A stretch of 47,341 nucleotides of DNA from Candidatus Cloacimonadota bacterium (lineage in GTDB: Bacteria > Cloacimonadota > Cloacimonadia > Cloacimonadales > TCS61), in contig JAUVIJ010000001.1 of the NCBI GenBank assembly GCA_030592835.1, forward strand, positions 1 to 47,341, written 5' to 3'. Numbering within the stretch: position 1 is the first letter of the stretch; each line of letters begins with the position of its first letter. A program made the translations under genes and the position numbers. Below the pieces are notes generated by a model. The model was not told where the DNA came from and did not search any database. It worked only from the letters and a program-made list of their open reading frames with translations. Positions 7,380-16,962 of the stretch are shown in pieces.

Positions 7380-8419
7380 AAAGATTCTTCTTTTTTCTAC
7401 TGATCTTACTCATATTTAGTTGTTCTCAGAAAGGTTATAGTAAAAGAGCTAATTACGATCCCAATAAAACTATGGCTTGGGGAAGTGTTCAGAAGATTTG
7501 CATTTTTGCAGATGATAATATTTGGAAATATGCAGAGTCTTCCCTGAAAGCTAACCTCGAAAGATATTATTATACAACTGAAAACGAAACATTTTTTGAA
7601 ATTGAACATATCAATTTCGAAAAAATAGAACAGTTCTATAAATTCAACAATCTCATCTTTTATGCAGACATGGAATCGGAACAGGTCGTGTCCAGTTATG
7701 TTAAAGACTTGCTGGGTGAATCTATCAAAACTGAAATCGAAGAGAACTCTGTCGCCCTTTTTCCCAAGAACAATCTCTGGGCAAATAATCAGTTCGTAAT
7801 CTTTCTGGTTGGAAATAATGAAGAGAATCTTCTTAAACTGAATATTCTGCAATCCGACCGGATCTTTAATCTATTTAAAAATGAACTCTATAAAAAAAAG
7901 GCAGACCGGATCTATAAACAGGTTCTGCATAACAACAGACTTTATTCCCAATATCCATGGAAACTGGAATTGACTAAGAATTATGTTATTTACAAACAGG
8001 ATCCGCAAAATAATTTCGTCTCTTATCTTGCCCGTTTAAGAAATCATCCGGACAGATATCTGTCTGTTTACTATACTGAGATAGATAGTTCACAGTTCAC
8101 AAAAGAATGGTTGTATTCCACGAGGGCGGAACTTGCCTGGAAGTACTTCGACGAAGATGAAATGAATGAAAGTAATGTCAGATTCGAAAATTACAAGTTG
8201 GAAAATCATTCGGGATGGAAGCTGTCTGGTAAATGGCAAAATTATAAATATGCAGTTGGTGGTGCTTTTCAAAGCTTTGCTTTTTATCACAAGGAAAGTT
8301 CCTCCGCTTATATTATTGATAATTCAGTTTATTTCCCCGAAGGTTATAAATTATCCGCATTAATAGAACTTGAAATCATAGCCAATACACTGAAAATCGT
8401 TGGTTCGGGAAATAATTAA
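7376..8419 (+). CDS. DUF4837-like lipoprotein
   Basis: 347 residues. The start is TTG overlapping the pgsA stop (TTGA). The N-terminus is a lipoprotein signal with lipobox IFSC, so Cys about 16 would be lipidated and the protein sits in the envelope. It resembles the DUF4837 family of Bacteroidetes: an early GSVQKICIFADDNIW segment, a basic-aromatic middle, and a C-terminal block with LSGKWQNYKYAVGGAFQSF followed by a segment like FVYxPGxK...ELExI. No catalytic motif is visible and the function of the family is unknown to me. It belongs to the same operon, ahead of a predicted barrel protein. Confidence 0.65.
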   Translation: MKRFFFFLLILLIFSCSQKGYSKRANYDPNKTMAWGSVQKICIFADDNIWKYAESSLKANLERYYYTTENETFFEIEHINFEKIEQFYKFNNLIFYADMESEQVVSSYVKDLLGESIKTEIEENSVALFPKNNLWANNQFVIFLVGNNEENLLKLNILQSDRIFNLFKNELYKKKADRIYKQVLHNNRLYSQYPWKLELTKNYVIYKQDPQNNFVSYLARLRNHPDRYLSVYYTEIDSSQFTKEWLYSTRAELAWKYFDEDEMNESNVRFENYKLENHSGWKLSGKWQNYKYAVGGAFQSFAFYHKESSSAYIIDNSVYFPEGYKLSALIELEIIANTLKIVGSGNN

Positions 8420-8429
8420 GGAGTTAATA

Positions 8430-9191
8430 ATGAAAAAATTGATGGTGATTATTCCCTTATTGTTAGTTTGCGCTTCTGTTTTTCCCTATGAATTGAATAC
8501 CCTGATTAATTCACCAACCGCCGGTATTCTGCAGAGAGGAGAAGCCGAGATCAACGCTAAGATCTATAAAAACAACGGATTGATTTTAGGTGCCAAAGTC
8601 GGACTTTTCCGTAGATTTATGTTCGGATTCAGTTACGGTGCCGAACAAATAGTGGGAAATCAGGAACCCGACTGGCATGAACGGGTAGAATTTAATGCTA
8701 AATTCAGGATCTTTGATGAGACCTTTACTATCCCGGCTATTGCTATAGGATATGATTCTCAGGGACATGGGCACTATTATGGTGATGTTCGACGATATGA
8801 TATAAAATCCAAGGGTTTTTATCTTGCTACCAGCAAGAATTTCGCCTTCATGGGTAACCTTGGTGTTCATCTCGGAGCAAACTATAGCCTTGAAACCGAA
8901 GATAAAGATGAAGAGATCAGCTTCTTTGCCGGCATTGATAAATCAATCGGAGAAATGTTGGTCTTTATCTGTGATTACGACGTGGGATGGAATGATAATG
9001 ATGATTGGGACGAACAAAGTATGGATGAAACTATAAAAGGACTCGGACGTGGTTATTTCAATGCTTCGCTCGATGTCCATTTTACCGAACACCTGGTTCT
9101 GAAAATATCTTTGTATGACCTTCTGGAGAATCGAAAGGATACAATTGGTAGCGATCGTACAATATCATTATTGTATTACATGACCTTATAG
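8430..9191 (+). CDS. Predicted outer membrane beta-barrel protein
   Basis: 253 residues from ATG 8430, which has a clear AAGGAG site; an upstream in-frame start at 8400 would overlap the previous gene. A signal peptide (about 1-20, ending near VFP-YE) is followed by alternating hydrophobic/aromatic strands rich in Gly, Tyr and Phe, with GYDSQGHGHYYG and repeated strand-turn patterns. The last residue region ends in aromatic-rich LLYYMTL rather than a classic C-terminal Phe. It looks like a small barrel porin-like protein of the YjbH/DUF3187 type, but I cannot place it in a named family. It is separated from the next lipoprotein gene by one base. Confidence 0.6.
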   Translation: MKKLMVIIPLLLVCASVFPYELNTLINSPTAGILQRGEAEINAKIYKNNGLILGAKVGLFRRFMFGFSYGAEQIVGNQEPDWHERVEFNAKFRIFDETFTIPAIAIGYDSQGHGHYYGDVRRYDIKSKGFYLATSKNFAFMGNLGVHLGANYSLETEDKDEEISFFAGIDKSIGEMLVFICDYDVGWNDNDDWDEQSMDETIKGLGRGYFNASLDVHFTEHLVLKISLYDLLENRKDTIGSDRTISLLYYMTL

Positions 9192-9192
9192 A

Positions 9193-11085
9193 ATGAAAAT
9201 AATTTCCCTCTTTCTTTGCTCATTAGTATTAATGAGTTGTGCTGGTATTTCCCAGAACGATAAGCCCGGGACTGTCCAAGATTTTAACTCCAGGGCATTG
9301 TTTTATTATTCCCTGGCTGAAAGCTCAATTCAGATGAAAAACCTGCCAGATGCTATAATCCTGCTGAAAAAAGCCGAAATTGAAGATGAGAACAACCTGG
9401 AGATCAGGGAAAGACTGACAGAAGTCATGAGCATGGCATCTTTATACGAACTCGTTACTCAACAGGAAATTATCGCTCTCGGAGAAAAATATTACCGTCA
9501 GGATAAACATACGGCAAAAATCCTGAGATTCCTGGCAGAAGCCTACAGAAAAACCGAACAATTCGAAAACGCTGATAAATATTTAAAAATAGCCCTGCAA
9601 CTGGAATCTTCGCAGAGAAATTACTCTACCTATTATTTCTTTCAGAAGACCTACTTCAACAATACCGACACTTTGTTGCTGGAAAAGGCTCTGGCTTCTC
9701 CCTGGGAAAGAAAGGAAGATGTGGTCAGGATCGCTCATTATTACTCGGAGTTCAACCTTGATAGAGCAATAGAAATTCTAATCGAAGGATACGAAAAGTG
9801 GGACGATCTCACAACTCTATCGGCATTGCTTCAATACTATAATGATACTGGTGGAAGCAGCGAGATCATTGAACTTTTACAGAATCGAGTAGATCGAAAT
9901 CTGAAGCTTGCACCCAATATGCAGAATTACCTGATCGCTTATTACTTCAATACCTTTCAGAATGATAAGATCCTGTTAAATCAACAAATCTGTCTGGAAA
10001 GCGAATCAGAACAAATACTAAAATTTCTTTTCTTTGCCGGACTCAGTCAGAGTGATTACCAGGTGACCATCAAAGCCGGCCACTTGCTGGAAGATCTGGA
10101 TAACACAGATCCCGGATTTGACAATACCCTGAAAGGCTATCTTGGTTATTCTTATTTCAAGGAAAAACATGATAACATGGCTCTGGAATATTTTCTTGAA
10201 ACAGATAGTATCGATGTGATTATGGAGATTTTTCATGATCTGGCCTCTGATTCCCTCGAAACAGAAAGAACTATGCAATTACTTGATAATTATACTTTAA
10301 AACATCCTAATCATGATCTGACGAATTTAGTTTCGGGTTATACCTATGCACTTCTGGAAATGACAGCAGAAGCTGGTGAAAGACTGGATAGGATAAGCTT
10401 TGATTTTCTCGAGGAAAATGATTTTGTGTTGCCTGTCGCTCTTACTTATGTCGATAGACTGAATGATCCCGGAAAAGCCAGGGAACTCCTCTCGAAGAGA
10501 GAAAACCCGGATCCCTCTCTGGAAGAATTTTTCGCAATTTACTATTATGATTCCCGCCAGGATTCACTGGCTTACGAATACATTATCCAGGTTTTAATGG
10601 ATGAGAAAAAACCGGATGTAAGCATATATCTACTTTCATCATTTCTGGCAGAGAGAATGGATAAGGTCAGTGATATTTTACCATATTTGGAAAAAGGACC
10701 TCTTGATCATCCTGACAATCCCGAAATGATGAATATGCTGGGGTATCTGATCGCCAATAATGGAATTTCAGAAAAATACACTCTTGCGGAAGATTTGATC
10801 AAAGGTGCTTTGGAGATCTCGCCGGATAACGGTATGATCTGGGACAGTCTGGCCTGGTTGTATTATCAGAAAGAGCAATACGGAGAAGCCCTCGAGGCTA
10901 TGCAGATTCTACTGGATTCCCAGATAGAAAACAGTGAAATTGCCTATCACCTCGGTGCAATCTACTATTTCTTGGAAAATAAAGCTGAAGCTGTCAGGTA
11001 TTTGACCATGGCAGTTGAGCTGAAGAATGATGATAAAGCAGTAAAAAAAGCTATAGAATTTCTTGAATTGATATATTCAGAATAA
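9193..11085 (+). CDS. TPR-repeat lipoprotein
   Basis: 630 residues. Lipoprotein signal with lipobox LMSC followed by Ala and Gly. The rest is tandem tetratricopeptide-like helical pairs from about residue 30 to the C-terminus; the clearest are ALFYYSLAESSIQMKNLPDA near the N-terminus and the final three, MIWDSLAWLYYQKEQYGEAL, EIAYHLGAIYYFLENKAEAV and the one just before. The middle of the protein has weaker repeats. Such proteins act as scaffolds in the periplasm or at the outer membrane; the partner here is unknown, though the neighbouring barrel protein gene ends one base before this start. Confidence 0.8.
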   Translation: MKIISLFLCSLVLMSCAGISQNDKPGTVQDFNSRALFYYSLAESSIQMKNLPDAIILLKKAEIEDENNLEIRERLTEVMSMASLYELVTQQEIIALGEKYYRQDKHTAKILRFLAEAYRKTEQFENADKYLKIALQLESSQRNYSTYYFFQKTYFNNTDTLLLEKALASPWERKEDVVRIAHYYSEFNLDRAIEILIEGYEKWDDLTTLSALLQYYNDTGGSSEIIELLQNRVDRNLKLAPNMQNYLIAYYFNTFQNDKILLNQQICLESESEQILKFLFFAGLSQSDYQVTIKAGHLLEDLDNTDPGFDNTLKGYLGYSYFKEKHDNMALEYFLETDSIDVIMEIFHDLASDSLETERTMQLLDNYTLKHPNHDLTNLVSGYTYALLEMTAEAGERLDRISFDFLEENDFVLPVALTYVDRLNDPGKARELLSKRENPDPSLEEFFAIYYYDSRQDSLAYEYIIQVLMDEKKPDVSIYLLSSFLAERMDKVSDILPYLEKGPLDHPDNPEMMNMLGYLIANNGISEKYTLAEDLIKGALEISPDNGMIWDSLAWLYYQKEQYGEALEAMQILLDSQIENSEIAYHLGAIYYFLENKAEAVRYLTMAVELKNDDKAVKKAIEFLELIYSE

Positions 11086-11097
11086 AGTGAGGTCAAA

Positions 11098-11283
11098 ATG
11101 AAATTCGTTTTTACAAAGATCAATAAATTTTTGCTGGTAATCGGTATCCTGGTGACAATCGCTGGTTATATCATAATGAGCACCGGTGATAAAACCTTTT
11201 CTCCGATCCTGCTGGTTTTAGCATATGTTGTCATTTTCCCTGCGGCAATCCTGATCGGGACAAATAAAAAAACAGAAGAATAG
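11098..11283 (+). CDS. DUF3098-like small membrane protein
   Basis: 61 residues with two hydrophobic helices (about 11-28 and 37-53) and a short charged tail KKTEE. The pattern, FTKINKFLLVIGILVTIAGYIIMSTGD then a second helix, matches DUF3098 proteins of Bacteroidetes, a family of unknown role often next to FtsX/undecaprenol-related genes. Here ftsX lies 4.3 kb upstream in the same gene run. A Shine-Dalgarno-like GTGAGG precedes the ATG by 6 bases. Confidence 0.65.
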   Translation: MKFVFTKINKFLLVIGILVTIAGYIIMSTGDKTFSPILLVLAYVVIFPAAILIGTNKKTEE

Positions 11284-11290
11284 CACAACT

Positions 11291-12178
11291 ATGCAAAGTA
11301 AATTTCTTTCGGAAGAATTCATCGCCAAGATCGATAAATTCAATCTTCGGGCCAGATTGATAGTGGAGGGATTTATTGTCGGTCTGCATAAATCTCCCTA
11401 TCATGGGTTTAGTGTGGAATTTTCCGACCACAGGCAGTATATTCCCGGCGATCCGATCCGGAGAGTGGATTGGAAAGTTTACGCTAAAACAAATAAATAT
11501 TATATCAAGCGCTATGAAGAGGAAACCAATCTCAAATCCTATATAATCGTCGATCATAGCAATTCTATGGGTTATACTTCTGGTAAAATCAGTAAGCTCG
11601 AATATGCCAAAGCTCTGGCTTCGGCTCTGGGATATCTGATGCTCTCACAACAGGATGCTGTAGGATTACTTACCTATACCGACGTGATCACGAGTTATAT
11701 TCCCCCGAGATCGGTAAGATCTTATCTAAATATCATCTTCAAGGAACTCTTCAAATTGAAACCTCAGGACCGGACACAAACAGCGGACATCCTGCATTCA
11801 CTGGCAGACAGGATCAAGAAGAGAGGTCTGATCATCCTGATCTCCGATATGATCGACGATCCGGATAAAATCCTTCAGGGTTTACAACATTTCAGGCACC
11901 AAAAACACGAAGTGATCCTTTTTCATATTCAAGATCAGCAGGAATTGAGTTTTGATTTTAAAAGAGAAACCGAATTTATCGATGCCGAGACTAATGAGAA
12001 GATCGTAGTCAATCCCTGGCAGATAAGAAAAGACTACCAGGAATCATACCAGGAAGTCGTCAGATACCTGAAAACCAAATGTCACGAAGCCTTTATTGAA
12101 TACAATCCTATCTCTACATCGACACCTTTCGAACAGAGTTTGCTGCAGTACCTCGCCAAAAGATCAAAATTGATGTAA
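11291..12178 (+). CDS. DUF58 domain protein
   Basis: 295 residues. DUF58 proteins have a von Willebrand A-like fold and are usually paired with a MoxR AAA+ ATPase and Bat proteins in envelope stress or protein maturation. The family core is complete: GLHKSPYHGFSVEFSDHRQY, then YIPGDPIRRVDWKVYAKT, then the MIDAS-like IVDHSNSMGY near residue 90 and an ISDMIDD strand. No MoxR, BatA or BatB gene is in this window, so this copy stands at the end of the operon without its usual partners. It starts seven bases after the DUF3098 stop. Confidence 0.88.
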   Translation: MQSKFLSEEFIAKIDKFNLRARLIVEGFIVGLHKSPYHGFSVEFSDHRQYIPGDPIRRVDWKVYAKTNKYYIKRYEEETNLKSYIIVDHSNSMGYTSGKISKLEYAKALASALGYLMLSQQDAVGLLTYTDVITSYIPPRSVRSYLNIIFKELFKLKPQDRTQTADILHSLADRIKKRGLIILISDMIDDPDKILQGLQHFRHQKHEVILFHIQDQQELSFDFKRETEFIDAETNEKIVVNPWQIRKDYQESYQEVVRYLKTKCHEAFIEYNPISTSTPFEQSLLQYLAKRSKLM

Positions 12179-12190
12179 TCGCTTGGTGTG

Positions 12191-13396
12191 CTATCTCATT
12201 AAGATCATTTTCTTTGTGTCCGACGCTTTTTTTCCATGTAATTTATAAAGATAAATACCGGTGGGAACTTTGATATCCTGTTCATCACTTCCGTTCCAAA
12301 ATACTTCCCCACGTTCGTCCAACAGTAAAGATCTGATCAATTGACCTTTGATATTATAGATCTCTATCGTCCTACTACTTAGTCCCGAAACATCACATCG
12401 GATCCTCGTCGAACTAGAAAAGGGGTTCGGTTGATTATACAGAATAAGCTCCATTGCCAGGATCTGTTTTTTGTCTGATGATACTGTATAACCGGTTAGA
12501 ATATAGACACCATCATTTGTACAGGCAACAATATTATTACAGTTTATGAGGGGATTGTAGATGATATTATTTATCGTGAAATCCGGTAAACCCTCATTGT
12601 AATAGATCAACTCCCGGTTATCAGGAATATACATGGCAATACCCTGGGGATCTTCTTTCCAACCCACAAAAATGTTGTTCTCAAGATCGACCCAGACCGA
12701 ACTCATATCGGTATCCCAGAATTCGACACCCCAAGTCTGTCCGCCATTATCAGAAGACCATAGACCTGAAGAATAGGATCCATCGGGATAAATCCCATAA
12801 AGAGTGCCATTTTGATCGAAAATGACATCAGACAGGAAAATATAAGCCTCCGATTGTTCCCAGTTCAGCCCTCCGTCCTGGGAATAATAGGTGTCTGTTC
12901 CCGTTGTTACCACAAGATTTTCATTCCTGCAGGCTATAGCATAACAGTCCATTCCCTCAAAAAATGAAACTGGTTCCCAGGTCAGACCATCAGAAGAGCA
13001 GAGAAGCCCTTCTTCTCCCCCAGCATAGATGCATTCTCCCGTTTGGTAGTACTGAATAAATCGCGGGTTCATCAGCCAGTAAAGATTCAAGAATTCCTGA
13101 GTGCTGCAGGTAAAAAGGTAAATCCCGTCGGAATCAGAGCCATCACCCATGACAACTATCATCCCTTCCGGGTAGTCCGGAGTAGGAATCGCACCCCAGA
13201 CCGGTAGATTTCCATAAGAACATTCCACCCATTCTTCCCCATCGAAGAACATTACTCCCGTATCAATACAGATCAGTTCCATAGATCCATAGCAGACATT
13301 GTAAGCTGTGATACCCGATGGACTCATACTTTCCCAAAGGTAAGCGTTCAATAACAAGGGAAGGATCAGGAATAGAATTAGAATTGTCTTTTTCAT
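12191..13396 (-). CDS. Secreted beta-propeller-like protein with type IX/FlgD-like C-terminal sorting domain
   Basis: 401 residues from the ATG at 13396, which has GGAGG with good spacing; a Met four codons upstream lacks one. Signal peptide (1-18), then Trp/Asp-rich repeats resembling BNR/sortilin propeller blades, for example WSSDNGGQTWGVEFW and YYSQDGGLNWEQSE. The C-terminus, from NQPNPFSSSTRIR to the final MILMR, is a FlgD-Ig/type IX sorting domain with IEIYNIKGQLIRSL and PTGIYLYKLHGKK. It should be exported to the surface. Its neighbour at 13484 is a paralogue. Function beyond a displayed propeller is not evident. Confidence 0.75.
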   Translation of the reverse strand: MKKTILILFLILPLLLNAYLWESMSPSGITAYNVCYGSMELICIDTGVMFFDGEEWVECSYGNLPVWGAIPTPDYPEGMIVVMGDGSDSDGIYLFTCSTQEFLNLYWLMNPRFIQYYQTGECIYAGGEEGLLCSSDGLTWEPVSFFEGMDCYAIACRNENLVVTTGTDTYYSQDGGLNWEQSEAYIFLSDVIFDQNGTLYGIYPDGSYSSGLWSSDNGGQTWGVEFWDTDMSSVWVDLENNIFVGWKEDPQGIAMYIPDNRELIYYNEGLPDFTINNIIYNPLINCNNIVACTNDGVYILTGYTVSSDKKQILAMELILYNQPNPFSSSTRIRCDVSGLSSRTIEIYNIKGQLIRSLLLDERGEVFWNGSDEQDIKVPTGIYLYKLHGKKASDTKKMILMR

Positions 13397-13420
13397 GATA
13401 ACCTCCAAATTTATATGGGT

Positions 13421-13475
13421 TAAACCCAGATATTGCAGTAGAACTATGCTTATAAATCTTTTATGTGTTAGTGAT
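13421..13475 (+). repeat. Dispersed intergenic repeat, copy A
   Basis: Carries AACCCAGATATTGCAGTAGA followed by ACTATG, then TTATAAATCTTTTATGTG and TTAGTGAT. Both blocks recur in the same order in copy D (45638-45714), where they are further apart. It lies between the two propeller paralogues. TGGGTTAAACCCA at 13416-13428 is a local palindrome at its left edge. Confidence 0.6.
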
Positions 13476-13483
13476 ATTTCCTG

Positions 13484-14743
13484 TTATCTCATAAACAGGA
13501 TCTTTTTCAGTTGCGAATTCCTTTTGTCAATACTCAAACGGTACAGATAAACACCTGTATCAACCAGGTTGTTGCTACTGTCGGTCCCAGCCCAGGTAAA
13601 ATAGTTACCGTTGATATTTTCTTTAGAGATCTTTTTGACCAACTGCCCTTTTATATTATAGATGACGACATGATCGGCAGGATTTTCCCGATCTGAATTA
13701 TAGGTGAAGGTTACATGTGTGGATATTCCTGCAAATACAAAAGGATTGGGAAAACAGTTGAGTTCGATGGAATTATCCACCAGATTTTCGTCATTTGTGC
13801 TTACTTGATAATTATTCAACATATAAGCGCCGCCATTGGTACAGGCTATAATATTTACACAGTCGATCAGCGGGTGATAGGTAAGTTTATAAATATCAAG
13901 ATAAGGAAGTCCTTCGTTCATTTCTTCGATAGTATTTGTGACAGGATCCCAGATACCCACCCCGGTCTGGCGGTTGAATGTCTCCGGTCCCCAGCCTACG
14001 AACAGATTACCGTCAAAATTAGTGCTTATGCATCTCATTTCATAAGAATAATATAGTTGATACCAGGAAGCTCCATAATCCTGAGACATCCAGATCCCGG
14101 ATGTATCTAAATCCCCGGGAAATATTCCATACAGGGTTTCTCCTGTGAAAAAGATCATATCGGAAACATGGGGGGAAGTCTCACTTTCATACCAGGTCGC
14201 TCCGTAATCATCTGAATAATGAACACCATAAATGTTCCCGGTATTACCGACAACCAGATGTTCATTCAGATAGGCAAAAGTTGTGCAATATTTACCGTTA
14301 AAATATTCCACACCCTGCCAGTAAATGCCATCACTGGATTCCAGCAACCCATAATAGTATCCTGCGTAATATTTGCCGTTGGAAGAACAATAAGTTATAA
14401 AAGAGGGATAATAACACCAGTTCAAAACTTCAAACACGTGAGTGATTAAATTAAACTTATAAATTCCGTCTGACCAGCTTCCACCAGCCATGATCACCAA
14501 CACTTCATCCCCGCTTAGATCTTCAGCACTCAGAACCGGCAAATTCCCGTTGGAATAGTTATACCAACCGTCATTTTCATAGAGATAAAGCCCGTCCTCA
14601 GCACAGATCATCTCACAGAAAGTGCCGGTTTCATTGACGTAAAAATCATAAGTATCTATATATTGTGGACCAAAACTCGTCCAAGTATAGGGAAAGATCA
14701 TGATCGGAAAAATCATTAACAGAAATAAAGAAATATGTTTCAT
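13484..14743 (-). CDS. Secreted beta-propeller-like protein, paralogue of 12191-13396, with sorting domain
   Basis: 419 residues with signal peptide (1-18), Trp/Gly/Asp-rich blades such as YSDDYGATWYESE and MSQDYGASWYQLYYS, and a C-terminal sorting domain from NCFPNPFVFAG to the final KKILFMR, with VVIYNIKGQLVKKIS and DTGVYLYRLSIDKR. Similarity to the next gene runs the full length (for example both have MIxxxCxNIIACTNxGxYxL), so this is a tandem duplication that has diverged. Export by the type IX system is inferred from the C-terminus. The start follows a GGAGG on the minus strand. Confidence 0.75.
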   Translation of the reverse strand: MKHISLFLLMIFPIMIFPYTWTSFGPQYIDTYDFYVNETGTFCEMICAEDGLYLYENDGWYNYSNGNLPVLSAEDLSGDEVLVIMAGGSWSDGIYKFNLITHVFEVLNWCYYPSFITYCSSNGKYYAGYYYGLLESSDGIYWQGVEYFNGKYCTTFAYLNEHLVVGNTGNIYGVHYSDDYGATWYESETSPHVSDMIFFTGETLYGIFPGDLDTSGIWMSQDYGASWYQLYYSYEMRCISTNFDGNLFVGWGPETFNRQTGVGIWDPVTNTIEEMNEGLPYLDIYKLTYHPLIDCVNIIACTNGGAYMLNNYQVSTNDENLVDNSIELNCFPNPFVFAGISTHVTFTYNSDRENPADHVVIYNIKGQLVKKISKENINGNYFTWAGTDSSNNLVDTGVYLYRLSIDKRNSQLKKILFMR

Positions 14744-15060
14744 CTAATCCTCCAAAATAAAATATTTGTTTATCTACTATAAGTATTACTTAATTCCCTG
14801 ATTATATAGAAATTATAGCAAAAAATATTCCAGGAGCAAATTTTTCTGGGTTTGGAATATGATTACTGTAGTAATGTTGTTTTTTAGGTGATCATGTTAA
14901 TCGTACTCTCGATATTAATGCTCACTGTAGTATTTAAAGGTCAATTTCGTTTACAGATTAAGGTTTATGTAATTCATCTAATAATCACCTCTAAAATATT
15001 TGACAAAGACCAGATAGTAAAAGGTATTGGCTTTGCTAATTATCACTAAGGGATGTTACT
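14744..15060. other. Divergent intergenic region upstream of tyrS
   Basis: 317 bases without a gene, between a minus-strand and a plus-strand gene. It contains an 8-base stem (ATATTCCA at 14825-14832, TGGAATAT at 14853-14860), the palindrome ATTACTGTAGTAAT (14862-14875) and a second ACTGTAGTA near 14926-14934. I see no T-box motif (no AGGGTGGNACC), so tyrS does not look T-box controlled. TTGACA at 15000 is listed separately. Confidence 0.5.
15000..15028 (+). promoter_or_regulatory. Candidate tyrS promoter
   Basis: TTGACA at 15000-15005, then a 17-18 base spacer and GGTATTG at 15023-15029 as a poor -10. The tyrS ATG is at 15061, preceded by an AAGGGATG that can serve as ribosome site. The assignment is based on sequence only. 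Confidence 0.4.
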
Positions 15061-16257
15061 ATGAAGTTTGAGAAAGAATTGAAGATAATCCGCAAGGGTG
15101 TCACAGAGTTAATTACAGAAGCCGAATTGATAAAAAAATTAGAAAAGGCGGAGTCCTCCGGGAAACCATTACGAATAAAATACGGGATCGATCCTACCGG
15201 TTATGACGTGCATATCGGTCATCTCGTTCCCATTCGCAAAATGCGTGATTTCCAGGATCTGGGACATCTCGGCATCATCATCATCGGCGATTTTACCGCC
15301 ACGATCGGGGATCCTACTGGCAAGGATGAGTCCCGACCAACCCTGACCCCGGAGCAAGTGAAAATCAATGCAGAAAAATACATGGACCAGCTTTATACAG
15401 TGCTTGATCCTGATAAAACTGAAGTCCGCTGGCAAACGGAGTGGTTTGGACCAATGACAATGAAAGATGTGATCGGTCTCATGAGTAAATTCACCCTGGC
15501 TCAATTCATGGCTCACGAAACTTTCAGAAAAAGATATGAAGAAGGTCTACCGCTGGGAATGAATGAATTGATGTATCCGGTTTTGCAGGCGTACGATTCT
15601 TATGCAATCGAAGCGGATGTAGAGTTAGGCGCAACTGAGCAGAAATTCAATATCCTGTCAGGAAGGGATATGCAGAGATATTTTGGGATGGAGGAACAGA
15701 TCGCGATTTTAACTCCAATTTTGATGGGAACCGATGGTAAGGAGAAAATGAGCAAAAGTCTGAACAATTATATTGCTGTTTTCGATACTCCCGGGGATAA
15801 ATTCGGTAAAACCATGTCCATCCCTGATGATATGATCGTAAATTACTACAAATATGCGACCCAATTGAGTCTGGATGAGATCGAAAATATCAGTAAGCAA
15901 CTGCAGGAAAGCCATGTAAATCCCATGGTAATTAAAAAACGCCTAGCTTATGAAATCGTCAGGATCTACCATGGTGAAAAGGAAGCCGAGCAGGCACAAA
16001 GTGAGTTTGAACAGGTCTTCAGTAAAAAAGAACTGCCCGAGGATATGCCGGTCTACAAACTTCAGGAAAACAGTATCAGTATTATGGATGTACTTGTAAA
16101 AAACGGTGTCTGTACTTCCAATGGCGAAGTGAAACGACTGATTAAACAGAACGCCGTCAGTGTTGACGGCAATAAGATAAATGATATTTTCCTTGAAATA
16201 GATGGGGAAGTTATAATCAAAGTTGGTAAGAGAAGATTTTTGAAGATAGAGAAATAA
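15061..16257 (+). CDS. tyrS: Tyrosyl-tRNA synthetase
   Basis: 398-residue class I synthetase that attaches tyrosine to its tRNA in the cytosol. HIGH motif in YDVHIGHL, the Asp/Gly-rich GDFTATIGDPTGK, the tyrosine-site segment LMYPVLQAYDSYAIEADVELG, and KEKMSKS as the KMSKS loop. A C-terminal S4-like RNA-binding domain (about 335-398) ends GKRRFLKIEK. The spacing between HIGH and KMSKS and the LQAYDSY signature fit the TyrZ-like (TyrRS type 2) branch rather than E. coli TyrS. The S4 domain and both motifs are intact, so it should be functional. Confidence 0.95.
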   Translation: MKFEKELKIIRKGVTELITEAELIKKLEKAESSGKPLRIKYGIDPTGYDVHIGHLVPIRKMRDFQDLGHLGIIIIGDFTATIGDPTGKDESRPTLTPEQVKINAEKYMDQLYTVLDPDKTEVRWQTEWFGPMTMKDVIGLMSKFTLAQFMAHETFRKRYEEGLPLGMNELMYPVLQAYDSYAIEADVELGATEQKFNILSGRDMQRYFGMEEQIAILTPILMGTDGKEKMSKSLNNYIAVFDTPGDKFGKTMSIPDDMIVNYYKYATQLSLDEIENISKQLQESHVNPMVIKKRLAYEIVRIYHGEKEAEQAQSEFEQVFSKKELPEDMPVYKLQENSISIMDVLVKNGVCTSNGEVKRLIKQNAVSVDGNKINDIFLEIDGEVIIKVGKRRFLKIEK

Positions 16258-16298
16258 GTTTACCCAATCTGAAGTAGGAATGTAATAAGGATGATAAA

Positions 16299-16949
16299 AT
16301 GACTTCATTTACAAATTTGTTAGTGCAACTGCCGATTCTTCTTTTCACTATAACCATACATGAATTCAGTCATGGCTATGTTGCCTATATGCTGGGAGAT
16401 GATACTGCAAAACGTGCTGGGAGGTTGACACTAAATCCGATCTCACACATAGACCCTATCGGTTTGATCATGCTCTTTATAGCCAGGTTCGGCTGGGCCA
16501 AGCCAGTTCCGATCAATCCGCACAATTTTCAGAATTACAAACGTGACATGGCTATTTCCGCTGCTGCCGGTCCTGCAGCCAATTTTATCATGGCTATTAT
16601 TCTTTCTCTGATATTTAACGCAATCAAAAATGCAAATCCGGAAATCCTCTACTACAGCAGCAATAGCACTCAATTCTGGTTAGGTATGCTCATATACGCT
16701 ATCCTGATCAACCTGGCTCTCGGTCTTTTCAATTTGATTCCCATTCCACCGATGGATGGTTCCAAAATACTCGGAGGTTTTCTTTCCGATGAAGCCTATT
16801 TTCGTTACACAGCCAAAGAAAGGCAGGGAGCACAGATTTTGATGATCATCATCGTAGTCTCAATCGTTTTCAGACTTAATCTTATCGGATCGATCATCAT
16901 GCCTCCTTTGAACTTCCTGCTTAATTTGTTAACCGGAATAACCCTTTAA
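16299..16949 (+). CDS. Site-2 protease family (M50) membrane metalloprotease
   Basis: 216 residues, a compact M50 protease. Zinc motif HEFSH in helix 1 (about residue 22) with the third ligand Asp in PIPPMDGSKIL (about 155), and GPAANFIMA as the family Gly-Pro-Ala segment. Four to six membrane helices. This short form (no PDZ domain) is similar to the YwhC/SREBP-cleaving group often found beside tRNA synthetase or glnA-like housekeeping genes; its substrate is unknown. It starts about 40 bases after tyrS and ends 13 bases before glnA, so the three may share a transcript. Confidence 0.9.
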   Translation: MTSFTNLLVQLPILLFTITIHEFSHGYVAYMLGDDTAKRAGRLTLNPISHIDPIGLIMLFIARFGWAKPVPINPHNFQNYKRDMAISAAAGPAANFIMAIILSLIFNAIKNANPEILYYSSNSTQFWLGMLIYAILINLALGLFNLIPIPPMDGSKILGGFLSDEAYFRYTAKERQGAQILMIIIVVSIVFRLNLIGSIIMPPLNFLLNLLTGITL

Positions 16950-16962
16950 AACTGGAGTTAAC

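Noticed and set aside
14744..15060. T-box leader before tyrS
   Set aside because: No T-box consensus and no specifier stem with terminator; only short palindromes.
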